A stretch of DNA of 64,000 nt from Liolophura sinensis (GCF_032854445.1 NC_088302.1:34379979-34443978), one strand, 5' to 3'; positions 1-14,015 are shown, numbered from the stretch's first letter. The notes: a model not told the origin generated them from the letters alone. Numbers and translations: made by a program.

Positions 1-113
1 ATGTAGAGCAAGCATAACCGTAACTCCCAAGCACCTATGTACAATGTCTATGAGCAGAAAGCTACTTACACTGCAATGTAATTTACACCGGTAAATAAAT
101 GTAGTTTATATCG

Positions 114-210
114 TCTGCCCGGCTCCTTCACACCATAATGTTGGCTGCGGTCGTGTAAGTAAATTATGCTCAATTACGGCGTACAACGACAATGAAATAA
201 ATAAATAAAA
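114..210 (+). repeat. SINE family A, 3' part
   Basis: Decayed core (CACCATAATGTTGGC), GTAAGTAAATTATGCTCAA region and AATAAATAAATAAA tail. Head missing. It precedes the first visible CA10-like exon. Confidence 0.75.
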
Positions 211-311
211 TTCAATTCACTTGGGACAAATACATAGGCGTGATTATATTAACGATATGCTATAACGACCGAACATTCATTTTGATTTCATTTCTTTCAT
301 TTGTTTTGTAG

Positions 312-3300
312 AGCAATCGTCAGCGTGGGCAGACTGGTGGAGCTATGACGGAATATCAGGTGAGTTTCCTATACACCGCAAACATTTACCACATGCCGTA
401 GTTTCCTCCGGCTACCCCAGTTTCTAGCACCTACTATACTGACTAACGACATTTACGTGAAGCCTTCTTGAGTTCGGCTTTAGACACCAATAAAATAAAC
501 CTATAAATCGAAATTTAGTCTCTTTCTTCTTTGTTATATATCACAAACATGTAAACGTTGCTATAGTGTCTTCAGTTTTGAGCGATAGTATGTGTAGATG
601 TAAAGCACACACATAGAAAACTTAGCTTTATATATTTATTTATTTACCTATTTCTTTAATTGGATTTTTGCGCCGTACTCAAGAACATTTCACTTATACG
701 AAATGTTCGCATTATGGCTGCAGAGAACTGGACAGTTCCCTGGTAATACCACGGTCATGTTGCTGGCAGACCTTCCCACGTACGACAGGAGAGAAAGTCA
801 GCATGAGCTGGACTTGAACTCACAGCGATCGCACTGATGAGAGGTTTGCTAACCACAGTGCCACGGAGGTCCCCTACAAAACTGAGATAAGCGCATCAGT
901 GTTTACATAGAAAATCTACGCAGTTATGCTAACCAAGCAGTTGGATTGGTTCTGGTATATTTTATTGATGATGTGTTGATATTATTTGGTCATTGGGTTT
1001 CAAACTCAAGAACTTTTCAAGAGTTTTGTCGGGTGTATGGTGAAGGTTGGTCGTCGTTATGGATGGAGGACTACCGGGCGTTAACCACTGCCTCGCATCC
1101 AATGATTTAAGATGACGAAAGCCTGCTGGCCATTTTTGTATTTCTCTGAGCTCTTCTTTCGGTATCCGTATGGCACTCAGGGCAAAATTCTAGAGCAACA
1201 GTAAACACAAATAGGAAAGGAAAATTTCAGGCAAAAAGTGCCGGATCTTTATACCAAGCATAGAAGAAAACATCACAACGTCAACATGGAGTATTTAACC
1301 TTCTTGGTGTGAAGACGAACAAACCATCCTGGTGTAGACCATCAATAACATGGTGTTAATAAACAATACGCTAAGCTTGTATGTACACGCACCTGACAAT
1401 TGGATAGGACATGTGGTTTACAGATCGCCACAGTTCTTCAACATAATAATAATAATGATAATAATAATAATACATACATACATACATACAATAGCTGCGG
1501 TTATATCATTACTTTAGTAGCTAATAAAAATGGCCAGGCGATAACATATGTGGTATTTCGACATGTTCAAGTGAATTCATAACAGGGTTATAGCCTGGGG
1601 CGAGCCATCTCTCTAACTCCTGTCTGGCTTACAGTTGTAGGGTTACGAACCATGGTCGACACGGCAAGTTACTGGTGAATTTTTAATACCCGGCGTCTGG
1701 ATCGATTTATTACCCCTAATATTATTGGTCATATTGATCTCCGGAAATTGCTTTCCGCTTCATCGATAAACAGCTAGAGCGAAAGCAAAAGGCACAAGTT
1801 TGTAAATTAAAGATACATACAAGGTAAGTGGGTATCGAGCCGAAGTAATGATGTGCTCTTTTTCCCTCTCTCTCTCTAACCACTTTTGATGTCAATGGTG
1901 CACGGGCTGAGCTCCGAAGTTGTCGACAAAGGCAAGTGAATAGGTGCTAGGATATGCGTTCCGCACGCGAGACTCCGACAGGGAGCCTTATCGCAGAGGG
2001 ACGAAGAGCCGCAGGAGAATGTATCGCAGACGGACTCGCACTGTGAACAAATGTCCCGCTTGACAAATGATGCGTTTGAATCTGGTATGAAATGCACGTC
2101 TGTATAGGGGAACAAGTGTACGCCAGAAAGGATATATCAAGTCACATTTTTTGGCGTCGACAACCGGAAGTACAATGTTCAATATCTAGCGGTCAACACT
2201 TCTTCTTGTGTCCTGATAGAGGCTGACATTTACACCAAACAAACACTACGCGCTCACTGTACATACTGGTCAGCCTATTTCTACGTCCACAATGACGGAT
2301 ACAGTAAAACCGTCATGCCGTGTGGTTCCCACCAAAACAGCGATGACAGCGTAATAATTTCTAGATGGTCTCACCTGACCTGAAAGTAGCAACGACAGTG
2401 TGATAATTGCTAGATTTTCTCACCTGACCTGGGAGTCGCGACGACAGTGTGATAATTGCTAGATGGTCTCACCTGACCTGGGAGAAGCGACGACAGTGTG
2501 ATAATTGCTAGATGGTCTCACCTGACCTGGGAGTAGCGACGACAGAGTGATAATTGCGAGATGGTCTCACATAACCGTTGAAGTAGTGACGACAGTGGGA
2601 GAGTTGCTAGAATTCTCATATAAGTAGCGACGAGAGTGTGATATTTGCTACATTCTCACATATTATGCGAAGTAGCGATGTCATTGTGGTAATTGCTAGA
2701 TGGTTTCACATATCCGGTGAAGTAGCGAAAGCAGTGTAATAACTGCTATATGATCTCATCATAACCGATGAGGTGGCGACGACAGTGTGATATACAATTA
2801 CTACCTGGTTGTACATAAACGGCGAGATCTCAGTCATTTGATACTTTGGCATAATGCAACATTTTGCTCTATTTGTGCCCACGCTTTACTTGTAGCATTA
2901 CTCACGCTCAAACAGCTTTGATTGAACTGTATAAAGTAAAAAAGCTACAAGCAACAATCCCAAATAAAATATAGCAAGTTTCGTAGAAAATAGATTATTC
3001 GGCTAGAATATGAACAGAAAGCGGAATGTGATGCGAAAGGAACCCCTCAAAGATACTAGAAGTCGGGGGCTCCGTGGCTCAGTTGGTTAGCGCGCTAGCG
3101 CAGCGTAATGACCCAGGAGCCTCTCACCAATGCGCTCGCTATGACTCCAAGTCCAGATCATGTTGGCTTCTTTTCCGGTCGTACGTGGGAAGGTCTGCCA
3201 GCAACCTGCGGATGGTCGTGGGTTTCCCCCGTTCTCTGCTAGATTTCCTCCCACCATAGTGCTGGCCGCCGTCGAAGAAGTGAAATATTCTTGAGAACGG

Positions 3301-6300
3301 CGTAAAACACCATTCAAACAAATACATAAATAAATCTAAGATAGTCTTTGCATTGGAAAAAGTCAAAAACTCCTCATCCATTATCTGCACAGTGAAATAA
3401 TGCACAGCATAGCCAACGAAAGGGAGTTAATTTATGAAATGAGTGGTTTCTACCTTGACATGTTGCAGTAGTATACATCAGCAATAGTAGGTGTCCAGTG
3501 TAGATGAACACGTGATCACAAATGAACAGGCTATAGCAATGTGCTAGCATTATCTATACTTAGGTGCATGTAAAAAGAATTTTCGTCTTAGATATTGTTG
3601 TCTCACGGACCACATAAATTCAGATTTTGTTCTTTTGACTTTGGATTATAACTCTTGTTTTACCTTGCATCCTAGTTTCTTTCACCAATACTCTTAGAAG
3701 TCTTTACTTCCCTTGTTAGTTCGGTGAGGGCGGTGGTGGAATGTAAGTACCTAAAATTCATCCCTTTGTTTGGTGTATAAGTCTGACTATTGGTTTTTGA
3801 ATAAACGTTGGTTTGGAACATTGGTCGTCTTGCATTGTTTACCAGGATTGTTATGACGCCTGTCTTTTTTCATATGGTCTACATCTTTTTGAGTTTCACT
3901 TTCTTCTCTGATTTACTTAGTTTGTTTGATTCGGACTGATTTTGTATTATTTATTTTGCCTGAGGTTTGACATGTCTTTGTATCGATTTCCCTGGCAGTA
4001 AATCAGTCTCATGGAATTGTGGCATTATCACAGCATTGTGTCTCTGGTGCATCAATCAAAAGGCACAATATATGTCGTCAGTTCCAGTCACAGTACATGT
4101 GTTTAAACTTGACAGATAGCTGCTTGGCTTATCCCATAATAATGAACTCCTGTCTAGGGATAAAGTTGGAAATCGTTGCTGCTAAAGTAATTCGGGTCTA
4201 AGCTGTGTATCTATGCGTAAAAACAGACATTCATATACCGGCCACCAACCAAAATGGACATTCCCGCAAAATCCTTACACAATATTTATTTATTTATTTT
4301 ATTTATTTTATCTATTTGATTGGTGTTTTACGCCGTAGTCAAGAATATTTTACTTATACGACGGCGGCCAGCGCTATGGTGGGAGGAAACCACCATCCGT
4401 AGGTTGCTGGCAGACCTTCCCACGTACGGCCGGAGAGGAAGCCAGCTGCACAATATTTACCACAAGCACTACGAAAGGGCATGAAGTACGAAATTAGGAC
4501 GAAATCATGCAAATCATGAAGCTGTCAAAAAATTTTAAAGGATGTTGGAGAGACCCAAGGAATGTTTTAGGCGAATGAATGAAATCAGTATCCAAATGGT
4601 GTACCATGCAAAGCGTATAAGATGGAGTATGATGTTCACGCTTGAAAATTGGATGCGAGTCGAAATTGCGCCGGAAACGTACCCAATATACCAAATCACC
4701 AATTTATAATCCATCATTGATCATTCAGTCACCGCTTTCTATACCTTGGCTTTACAACCTTGCGTATTGTTTGTGTATTTACAGGTCCTGAGTACTGGGG
4801 CCTCCTAAACTCAGACTGGCGATTGTGTAACCGCGGACGATACCAGTCCCCCATCAACATCGACCCCCACAACTTGGTCTTCGATCCTTTACTCACCCAG
4901 ATTTTTATCGATAACAAGGAGGTAAGAAACGACCACCCATGTGACATGACTATCTTAATGGTGACACTGATGCTTAAATGTTAACTGGTTTTTTGAGAAG
5001 TTCAAGTAAAATATGCCAAATAAAACTATATTATACAGTGTACGGTATAAAACTAGACTGACTGAATAGTACATTCTGCAGGTTGTTCCGGTTCCAGAAA
5101 AGCAAGATTTGACGAAAAAGTCAAAAGTTAAAACTTAAATATTATGCATACATGTAGTCTAAGACACAAGAAGTACAAATTGTTATGTATTTGTCTTAAC
5201 ATGAAGTTCAAGTCAAAAAAATCTTTACTAAATCCACAATCTATAGTATTATAATATAATACAGACGTTGAAAACTCAATCAGGTCCTAGACGATTTTTT
5301 AGTTACCAGTCATTGCAGATTACAAACCTTTTTACTAATGGAGTTGCGTTCCCAAATCCAGCAATTTATTTTAAACTTTAACCTTTAGTGTTCCATTATG
5401 GCGAGAAACTTTAATGTAATATACATGTAAATGATTGAAAAATATTATCTTCACTTTTATAGGTCTGGGTGTGTATAGTGAACACAGGTCATGACGTCAC
5501 GTTCCGGTTGGAGAATGGCGAGTCCATTACGATGTTGGGGGGACCATTCGCTTACACATACAGAATTTACCAGATTAAGGTCCATTTTGGTAGCAATTAT
5601 GCTAAAGGTTCCGAGCATTCCATAGCGGAGAAATATTTTCCAGTTGAGGTGACTATGAATATTTTTAGCTGTTTTCTTGGTCACTCTTAACCCCTGCTGT
5701 ACTTCTGTGACCTTGGTTTATAAAGTAACTGAATATGTTCTTTAAGTATATCTGGTGAATAACGTATATATCAGTAGAGGTTTTTTTTCCAGCCTTCAAG
5801 GCATCAATTAGCTTTACATCTACCTGTACTTGGCTCCCAAGCCGGACATGGAGAGGTCTGTCAGCAACATGAGGATGGTCGTGGGTTTCCCCCGGGCTCC
5901 CCCGGATGTATAAGTAAAATATTCTTAGTACAGCGTAAAACACCAATCAAATAAATAAATAAACATGTACTTGGATTCTTGAATTACATTAAAATGCTTG
6001 AGGCTATTTGTATAAATCCTGCCACCTATAGTACCTAAGCATGCTACGAGACATCCAAGAACAAAGAGTGGAATCAATATTGCCATGTCAAAACAGCACC
6101 TGGGACACGAATGTCTTGCTTCCACTTTGCTATCAAATCTAGAGAACACAGACGAGATCCCAAACGTTATCCGGAGACGTCTGTCACGGTGAGCGATCTT
6201 GTGGTGATCTTGTCCCACGAGTGACTAAGGGTATCGAATATAGCTGATGAAGTAGTTCGCAATCGTCGTCACAGCGATCTGGGTCGATCGGTTGTCTGGA

Positions 6301-9300
6301 ACGTTAGCCTCTGAGACCAGTCTTCAGATAAGGTCTTGAGAAACGCTTTAGATGTTCTGCCCAGAAATAACTGTTCACTTGTTTTAGGTCCAAGGGACAG
6401 ACAGCCTTGCGTTGCTGCCTTGGCTGCCAGTTGAACACGGTGGCGAAATTATATTAAAGACTAGAATGACGTATCCCTGTATAGACGTATGTCATGTAAT
6501 CCTAAAAAGAGGTTTTGCATTGCTCAGAGGGCGACCCTAACTTGTTGTAACAAGGAGAAACCCTTGAAGTCACTACCTAAGGTCTGTATATATAGTTTAT
6601 ATTTGAACTGCACAATTTGCATTTTATTGGTCAGAGCCGGACGTAATGATACATTTTCCATTGAAATGGGCACACTTGCAGAGTTGTGCTTTTCTCTCGT
6701 TCTATGGCATACCAAATCGAAATGTCCAAGCATTTATTGCCTCTGAATCATAAGAATGAAATATACTTGTACACGTCACCAAAACAGCACAAGCCTAGCG
6801 ATACCTCGTTCTGACACATGAACTTGACACAGTGGTCACAAATGATGTTTGAATCGCCTACAGTACTCACTGTATGTTCAAGAATGTATTCAGAGTTGTG
6901 CCTTTTATTTATGACACTCGCCAAACAAAGTGATAAATACAACAACACACCCTTTGCTTTCAATAAAATTTCTCCTTTATACTCTAATGCTGTAAAAATT
7001 TTGGCGTTTTTGTCCTTTGTTGCATTCCCAATTCCCAAGGTAAGACCTTGACTTAAAGCTTAGTCTGGATTTTTGAACAGCCGCTACTTGTATGCGACTG
7101 CCTTAACTGTTTCCCCGATTCCTTACGCCTACAAAATTATTTAATAAAACGTCTGTTATGTCTGGGGATGCCCACAGGTCATAACAAATCAGTTCAAGAA
7201 ATAACTACCTGGTCTCAACATTGCCCTATTCTATTAGTCTAGGCATCTCTATCCTTCATTTCAGTTCCAATTTCTTGGATATAATGAGAATTTATACGTG
7301 AACGCATCTGTGGCTGCCAGTGCTCCCCATGGCCTTGCTGGATTGACGGTATTTGCCCAGGTTAGTATATATGTGAATGACTGTCAGTGTGTGATAACAT
7401 GCTTGGGTCGGCCAGTGTACGAGTCTACTCTGTCCAGCTCGTAGTTAGTTCTGGTAGGACCGCTATTCCCTTAATCAACCTATTAACTCAAAAGGGGAGA
7501 GATTCTGTCCGGACCCGCGAAATGGATTGAGTCACTTATGCTTCAGCGATTAATTCTACAGGGCTTCCCTGGTGGTAGGCGTTAAGAGGGCGTGAAAAGT
7601 ACAGCGGACCGTGTAAAAATCCCACCAGTCTTGTGCTAACTTTCCTTCTTAATTCACTCGATTTCACCCACTGGCTACAGCGGATTTCGTTTTCCATCCG
7701 CTTTAGTTTCTTCGATTGGATTAGTGTTGATGACTGATCTCTCTTTCAGATCGATAACAGCTCAAGTCCAGAAATGGAAAATGTATTCGACCAAATTCGG
7801 CTGATACCATATAAAGGTATGGAAACTCAACACTTGTAGGCCTATTACAGTGTTTGAATGCATACTTGATAAATTGCTTGATGGTTTATAATCAGCGCAG
7901 GCCATCATCTGGTAAACTTTGCTGTGATGTCCCAGACGACAACCTAGATACTAACACTGACAAAGAACACTCTAAAATGAAATATATATCGGATGAAAGA
8001 CTTTTAAAAACTGCCAGGAAAATAGCTGGGTTTATTTGTTTTATTTTTTTAAGAATTTTTTTTACAACTAAATAAAAGTTGTTTAAAAGATGAGATTTTA
8101 CGGTGGTCTGTTCTGATCCTGAAGGTATCATTTACATCACATCGATACTTTTTTTACCTGAAATAATTCGCTTCAAGGTAAAAGTGGCTAAAGCATTCAT
8201 ACATGTAAATCTATATTTATGCGCATTTTGAATGAGGTAATGTACGCCGTTTAATGTGTGTTAAGTGGTAAAAAGCCTTATACGACGTCACTGGTCCAAT
8301 TGTGGTCAGAAAAAGGCCACCATAGAATGGAATATTCTGATGCATTTACTAGGTCAAGTAAATTGTAAAAAAAAAAATACATCCTGTTTTCCTAGACAGT
8401 TTTAATGGTTTTTCATCTCATACATACTTCATTTTAGAATTTTGACTTCAAGATTCCCTTATACAATTATTTAAAATCAACCAACATTTATTTAACAGAT
8501 GTGCTGTTCAAACAAGTCAAATGAAAGGAATCGTGTAATTTAACCTGTTCAGGTTTAAAGATATTATTGCAGAAGACATTGAGGATAGCATTTTGCAAAT
8601 ACACTGTTTATTCTTTGTCAGTTATTCTTTGTCAATAAATGTTATATTAATGCGAACTTTTTACGCGCGTATGTGCTCAAGGGATTCCCCTTTTCCGACC
8701 TGTAACAACAGTGTCATATCAACAAAAGAGCTCATAATGTCAAGGTCAAGATTTAGGAATCAGATGTGGGGAAATCTGATCCGTTCATAACAATTAACTG
8801 AATATTTCCAAATTCTTAACGCATACACTTGCGTGAAGCAATTATTCAGTGAACAGTTATGGATACCTTGCCAGCCCTTAATTTGGACACACATGAAACA
8901 CATGGAGAAAAGCGACAAAAAGCACACATGCCTTATCCCTACCATTTCTTGTTAGCTTAATCCTTTCCAAATACTACTCTACTTAATGCGCTTGACTTTA
9001 CTACTCATGGTGATAGAAGCATCGCATAGTTAATCCAGATGACTGCTGTATAGAAGCAAGAATAAATCGTACAATTTGGATGCTTGGTGTCCGTTACCGA
9101 GGGCTTTGAAAAATGATGGCATATTCCCCTAGTGCAATATATCGACATAAAAATGCGTTTGATTCTTCATTGGGATTTGGTTCCTGGGGTAATTTTGATA
9201 CTTTGCACATCAGTATACTTTGGACGGCTTCCAAGCAAATTGTTCCATGGTTCACAACAATACGAGTACAGTTGGGTCTTGATTAACTTGCATTACGATA

Positions 9301-11979
9301 TTGAGGGTGGAAATAACTCTTTAAGTAGTAGTCCTTCATAACCGAGGCGACTTTCCCCGTTATCGTGTTGAACAGAGAGAATAACAAGCCTTGGTCTTAG
9401 ATGAAAATTCTAGACCCTAGACCACAGTCCCACTTAAACAAGCGGACACACGGTACTAGCTTAAGTTCACCATTTATAGATTAAACCACCCCCAGTGTGT
9501 TTAAACAGTGAATATATTTCTATATGCCTTTTGTATCTTTTTGTCCTTTTCTTAACAGGAAACACCACAATGACCTCCATTGACCTTAAAGCGCTTCTAC
9601 CAAAGACTCCATTTTCATGACCTATGATGGCTCCCTCACATTCCCGCCTTGCCACGAGGTAGTCACGTGGTTATTATGGAACCGACCAATCAGTATCACG
9701 GAATCACAGGTATTTGCCAATTTTTTAAGAAACTTTGAAAAAAAATCTTCATGTCTTTTGTTAATACAAAATCGTCTTCTGTAACACTGGTTTTTGTCAC
9801 TTTTTAAGGAATATTCTACAACTTACTCATTTTGTTATACATTTCTCCGTTTTGCATTTTTGACGATGGCCAACAGTTCTATGAGAACGGCGTTCTTCTT
9901 AACTTAAAGAAATTCGTGGATGTTAGAAACTGCTAGGATTGTGGTGTTTATAACTATGTGAATGGTGTTGATCGAGTATTTTCTTCATTAGGAAGTTTGT
10001 TAGAAGTGTTGTCAACGTAAAAGAATGCTTTTAGTGTAAATTGGCAAAGTATCAGCATATTGCAGTTATTTATTTATGTATTTATTTATTTATTTGGTGT
10101 TTAACGCCGTTGTGACTGATTACGGCGTCATGTCAGCTGACTTGACTTCTGCATTACGTTTTGCAACAGTGAGTGAGTACGATAGTACCGAATTAAGTGT
10201 TGAAATCGACATTACCTGGCAGATCAATAAGCAGAAAATCTATGTTTTAATCAAACATGGGTCATACATAGCAAGTATGGTATTTATAAGTAAAGATGCA
10301 AGTCGCCATTAACACCAATGGAGTAACGTCCTAGAATCATCGGATCACCCGGCTTTGACTACAATTTTCTGTCAGGAGGTTTATCAGATACGGTGGTTTT
10401 CTGTGCGCTATCTGGTTTAACTTAACTCGTAAACCTGACACAACTATAACTATTCTTAAGCATGGCGTTAGATTCCCATTAAATAAATAAATGTGTAAAT
10501 AATGCATGTTGTTATCCTCTGTACGTGAAGATTTCAATAAAGGACGAATGTTCACACCAAGCCAATTAGACATAGATTACTTATAGGCCATCAGTAAGAT
10601 TGATGATCTTGTCTGGACACAAACCTGCATAAAAATGAAGGCTTTGTTGACACAGCTAATACCATGGCTACTTCGAACATTTGATTCTTTGAATATATGT
10701 GAAAACTGCCTCACACCACCCATGTTTACACCGTGATGACGTTCACATACGCCATGGAATTTGGTGTCAAAATATGTCAGCTCAAATCAAGCTACACCCA
10801 GTGCATAAGAAAGGTAATTTTTTTCAGAAAATCGATATATATTGATATTGATGTTTTAAACGCCAAACAAGCAGGGTATTAGCTGTCCCTGATGTGCTGG
10901 AGTTAAATTTTATAAAGCGAAAAGATCTGGCTATGTTGATGAGGTAATCTAGTATGAAAAACAAAATACACCATTGTCGAATTACTACTCTACTGTGCAA
11001 TACGTTGTGTTCCAAAATTCGAGGTTACGAATGATTCTTCTTTTTTCCATCATTTGTTTTCTTTGTCAAAATACAGAACGCAGCTGGTAAATAGTATTTT
11101 ACAACCATACTGCCTAGAGATTACCCTGTCTTCAGATAAAACATTTGATAATTATCCCAGGCTATTAGCAAGCTGTTAAGTTTCGATCGCTTTATGCAAA
11201 GTGTTAGTCAACCATGAGCTTCCTACGTACGCCAGCATTGATTCCTGAATCGTTAATCCTTTGTGATATCTATTCACACATAAGCCGTTATGTTTGCTGT
11301 GCCCATGAATTAATGCCCTGATGTATGGTGTGTGGCTTTAGTTTCAGATATTACAGCAGTTATATCAGGTGGATGAGAAATCACCGCCTGTTCCAATGGA
11401 AAACAATTTTCGTCGGACAGTTGGCTTGATGAATCGCACCGTCCGTACAAACATAAAGACTGCTGGTAAGGTGAGTACAGCTGGAGATTAAATTTATTTT
11501 CATTACCAGTCGATTGTCAAGAGATGGAAAGATTTTTGCATGCCTGCTTCTGTTCGACTTGAAAACTTAGTAAGCTTGCGTTGAAATGTCGATTGGCAAG
11601 AGATGAAAAGGTTCTCTGCATATCTGACGAGATCTGGCTTGAAAACTAGGTCAGAGTTTACATTAAAAAGTTTTCGGACACGTATTCGTCTGCTGTGTAG
11701 GTTGATTTTTGATTGTCAGATGTTGGTGAAAGTGGATCAGCCTACGCTCTGATATCCATTTTCGATCAAATTTCATCTGCCATATGCAGATTGATAAATG
11801 CTTCAAGTCAATTCACGAACACGTAATTAAGATCGTTTGATATTTGGCTTATTTACATTTCGTTTCAGGAAGATAAACACTCAGAGCCGTTAATAGCTCC
11901 TGGCGTGGTGAATTATACTACCATGCTTTTCAAAACAAAACGATCATATAATTTTCCACCAGTGAAATACAAGCTTTAA
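312..11979 (+). CDS. CA10: Carbonic anhydrase-related protein, CA10/CA11 class (5'-partial, 8 exons)
   Basis: Exons: 312-359, 4785-4921, 5463-5648, 7265-7360, 7750-7816, 9559-9709, 11348-11470, 11869-11979 (stop TAA); all introns are GT-AG and phases agree. The product begins near WADWWSYDGISG, then PEYWGLLNSDWRLC, RYQSPINIDPHN, VNTGHDVTF, GSEHSIAEKYFPVE, MTYDGSLTFPPC and a C-terminal RTNIK stretch, in the order of vertebrate CA10/CA11. About 305 residues are present; the signal-peptide exon is left of the window. The zinc ligands of catalytic enzymes read K-H-Q (first His in YQIKVHFGS is Lys, the middle His is kept, the last in VEFQFLGYN is Gln); CA10 of vertebrates has R-H-Q, so it should be acatalytic. 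Known relatives are secreted neuronal proteins that bind neurexins; the same role here is inference. Exon 9559-9709 changes frame by one base at the A run 9602-9604: upstream reads ...IDLKALLP, downstream reads ...DSIFMTYDGS. The exon is 151 nt, where 152 would keep the phases. Confidence 0.93.
633..874 (-). repeat. SINE family A, nearly full length, diverged
   Basis: Tail (TATTTATTTATTT) at left, core and the tRNA-like head remnant (GTGCCACGGAGGTCCCC) at right. Lies in the first CA10-like intron. Confidence 0.8.
1441..1492 (+). repeat. Microsatellite (AAT)n then (CATA)n
   Basis: Runs of AAT/GAT followed by CATA units; intron 1 of the CA10-like gene. Confidence 0.9.
2340..2828 (+). repeat. 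Minisatellite, about 49-bp unit, about 9-10 copies
   Basis: Unit contains GCGACGACAGTGTGATAATT then a CTAGATGGTCTCACCTGACC part. Central units are near identical; both ends, especially the right, are worn. Intron 1 of the CA10-like gene. Confidence 0.9.
3065..3335 (+). repeat. SINE family A, full-length copy
   Basis: tRNA-like head GGGGGCTCCGTGGCTCAGTT with A box (TGGCTCAGTTGG) and worn B box, then the core GGAAGGTCTGCCAGCAACC ... TTTCCTCCCACCATAGTG, then ...GTAAAACACCATTC and an A/T tail. The best full-length example here; it defines the family order used in other entries. Confidence 0.92.
4281..4446 (-). repeat. SINE family A, head-truncated
   Basis: Tail at left, GGTGTTTTACGCCGTAGTCA, core; ends in GAGGAAGCCAGC. 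Internal part between AAACC and CCATCCG is shortened. Confidence 0.85.
5841..5963 (+). repeat. SINE family A, 3' part
   Basis: Core GGATGGTCGTGGGTTTCCCC to the AATAAATAAATAAA tail; the CCTCCCACCATAATG segment is deleted. CA10-like intron 3. Confidence 0.8.
10068..10128 (-). repeat. SINE family A tail fragment
   Basis: TATTTATTTATTTATTT then GGTGTTTAACGCCGTT. Confidence 0.6.
10373..10495 (+). repeat. SINE family C, 3' part
   Basis: GGTTTATCAGATACGGTGG, CGTAAACCTGACAC, TTCTTAAGCATGGCGTTAGA and an AAATAAATAAAT end; a separate family whose tail resembles family A. CA10-like intron 6. Confidence 0.6.
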
Positions 11980-12110
11980 CATAATAATTTCCCATGCGTT
12001 TAATAATTCTGTCAGCAAGTATTCATCAATTTGGCATGTATTGAATTCATGGAAAGAATTCCTTTATTAAGATTAAAAGGAAGCTAGCTATCTGATCACA
12101 TCATCCACTC

Positions 12111-12116
12111 AATAAA
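12111..12116 (+). terminator. Poly(A) signal AATAAA of the CA10-like gene
   Basis: First canonical AATAAA after the stop codon, 132 bases downstream. A variant ATTAAA lies about 40 bases earlier. Cleavage is expected shortly after; not directly provable from sequence. Confidence 0.5.
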
Positions 12117-13770
12117 TTTACATCGAGATAAGCATGGTTTATTGCAACATTCTATCTGACGAAATCATTGTCAAATGGGTTTTGCCGATACCGTATCACG
12201 TTGGTGGGCCGATAGGTGGCGTACAGTTACGTCGGTAAGTTCATTACAGGGGGTGTGAAGGAAGATAAATTCCTAATGTCCCAAAAGCCAGGACCCGGAT
12301 CTTCAAACGTGTATTAGTTTAAACCGGCATTAAGTCACATTACATATTTACGATTTTAACAAGACTAATATAGTTGTGAAGAAATCAGTTGGCACAATAG
12401 CATATTTAGTTTATATTTGATATATTGTTACGCAATTATTTTTGGACTAACTACAAAATTGAAGACTTGGTTTAAAGTTAAATCCGCTATTAAATCTCAA
12501 AACAGTTTTGATCTATTAGTCACGCTCTACACTGTCGCCCGATAGACCTAAAAGTACACCTATATAGTCGCATTCCGTCCTTTACTCGTTCAATCGAATT
12601 CGTGATTCCGTAATTTGAAAAGGGAAATCGACTCTTCCCACATTTTAGCACTGTAAATGGCTCTGTCAGTGAGTAGTCCTATTGCGTGTCGGTCAGGTCA
12701 AATTATTGACATTTTAACTTGAAGCATTTACCTTACGAGAGGCCTGAGTGTAAGACGACATCGTTTTGATATGTAGCCTATCGCGTCTAGTACGAATCTG
12801 CTCTGGTAATAAAACAACGATCTTGAGTTTAACTGGTGATAGCGGAATACAGGCGAAAATGCTTGCAAGGCGTAATCAGGTTTATGGGAGGGATTTGCAT
12901 GTTAGACCTATCAGACATTTCAGCATGCCTTTAACAGAATAGCCCATAACATTTTGCTATACCTAATAACCAGGCGACGGACGTTATTATTATCTTATTC
13001 ATTAACATACTCGGTCACTTGGTTCTTGAGTACCAAAATGTTGTAAATCCCTAGCGCAAAGTGGCAATAGCGGCAACATCCGGTTCTCTCCGGGCTAAAT
13101 GAATAGCCCATGTTAAAAGATAGTATGTCATAAAAGACACCTTGCAATTAGATAGGAAATCGTCCCGCTTCGGTGCAGCGATGGGGTTTAATTTTTGTTT
13201 TTTTATGTTTCTTCATATATAAAAACCTATATGTTACATATGTTTAAATATATTATTGTAAATTTTATACAGATTATATAAAGTGTTCTTCCAATGAAAG
13301 CTCAGCGCTATATACATCAGATAACGGCATACCATACAATTACACAGAGAAAGGGGCATCTGATTATCAGTTTAGCTTCGTAACGAATGTTTATTAAAGA
13401 CACTGTCATGTGATCAGGGTATAATTCGTAAGATAAAACTAGTTTCAACTTCCAATATTAGACGGAAAAGGATATTATTCTATGCATTTAACGGCTTACA
13501 GAAGCTGATGGTTAGCAATGAATATTTTAGCTTGGCCTGTTTCATCGGCTACACCTGTTACGTAACTTCAACCGAATATAGGGGAAACCCTTTTCGCAAA
13601 GAATCTGTCACTGTGAGAAGGTTGGCAATCGACCTGAGCGACCTGAGCGACTTCCCATCCAGTTGCAGAGGGTCTCTGATTCATCCACTGACCATTGTTA
13701 TGGAGAGAGACTTTTAGTGATGAAAGTCGCTATTAATGGGTATGTTCAAGAGAAACACAGAACAGATGAA
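12117..13770. other. Intergenic, no gene seen
   Basis: AT-rich sequence after the CA10-like gene. No coding exon, RNA gene or clear repeat was recognised. Confidence 0.5.
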
Positions 13771-14015
13771 GTTTTACGCCATACTCCAGAATATTTCATT
13801 TATGCATACGTCGGCGACAAGCATTATGGTGGGAGGAAACCGAACAGAGCCCGTGGGAAACTCACGACCATCCGTAGGTTGATAGCAGACCTTCCCACGT
13901 GCGAACGGAGAGGAAGCCAGCGTGAAGTGGGCTTGAACGCATAGCGATCACGTTGGTGACGGTCTCCTGGGTCATTCTGTTACGCTAGCACACTAACAAC
14001 GATGCCACGATGTTA
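13771..14015 (-). repeat. SINE family A, nearly full length
   Basis: GTTTTACGCCATACTCCAGA at left through core to a worn head (GATGCCACGATG) at right. Confidence 0.85.
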
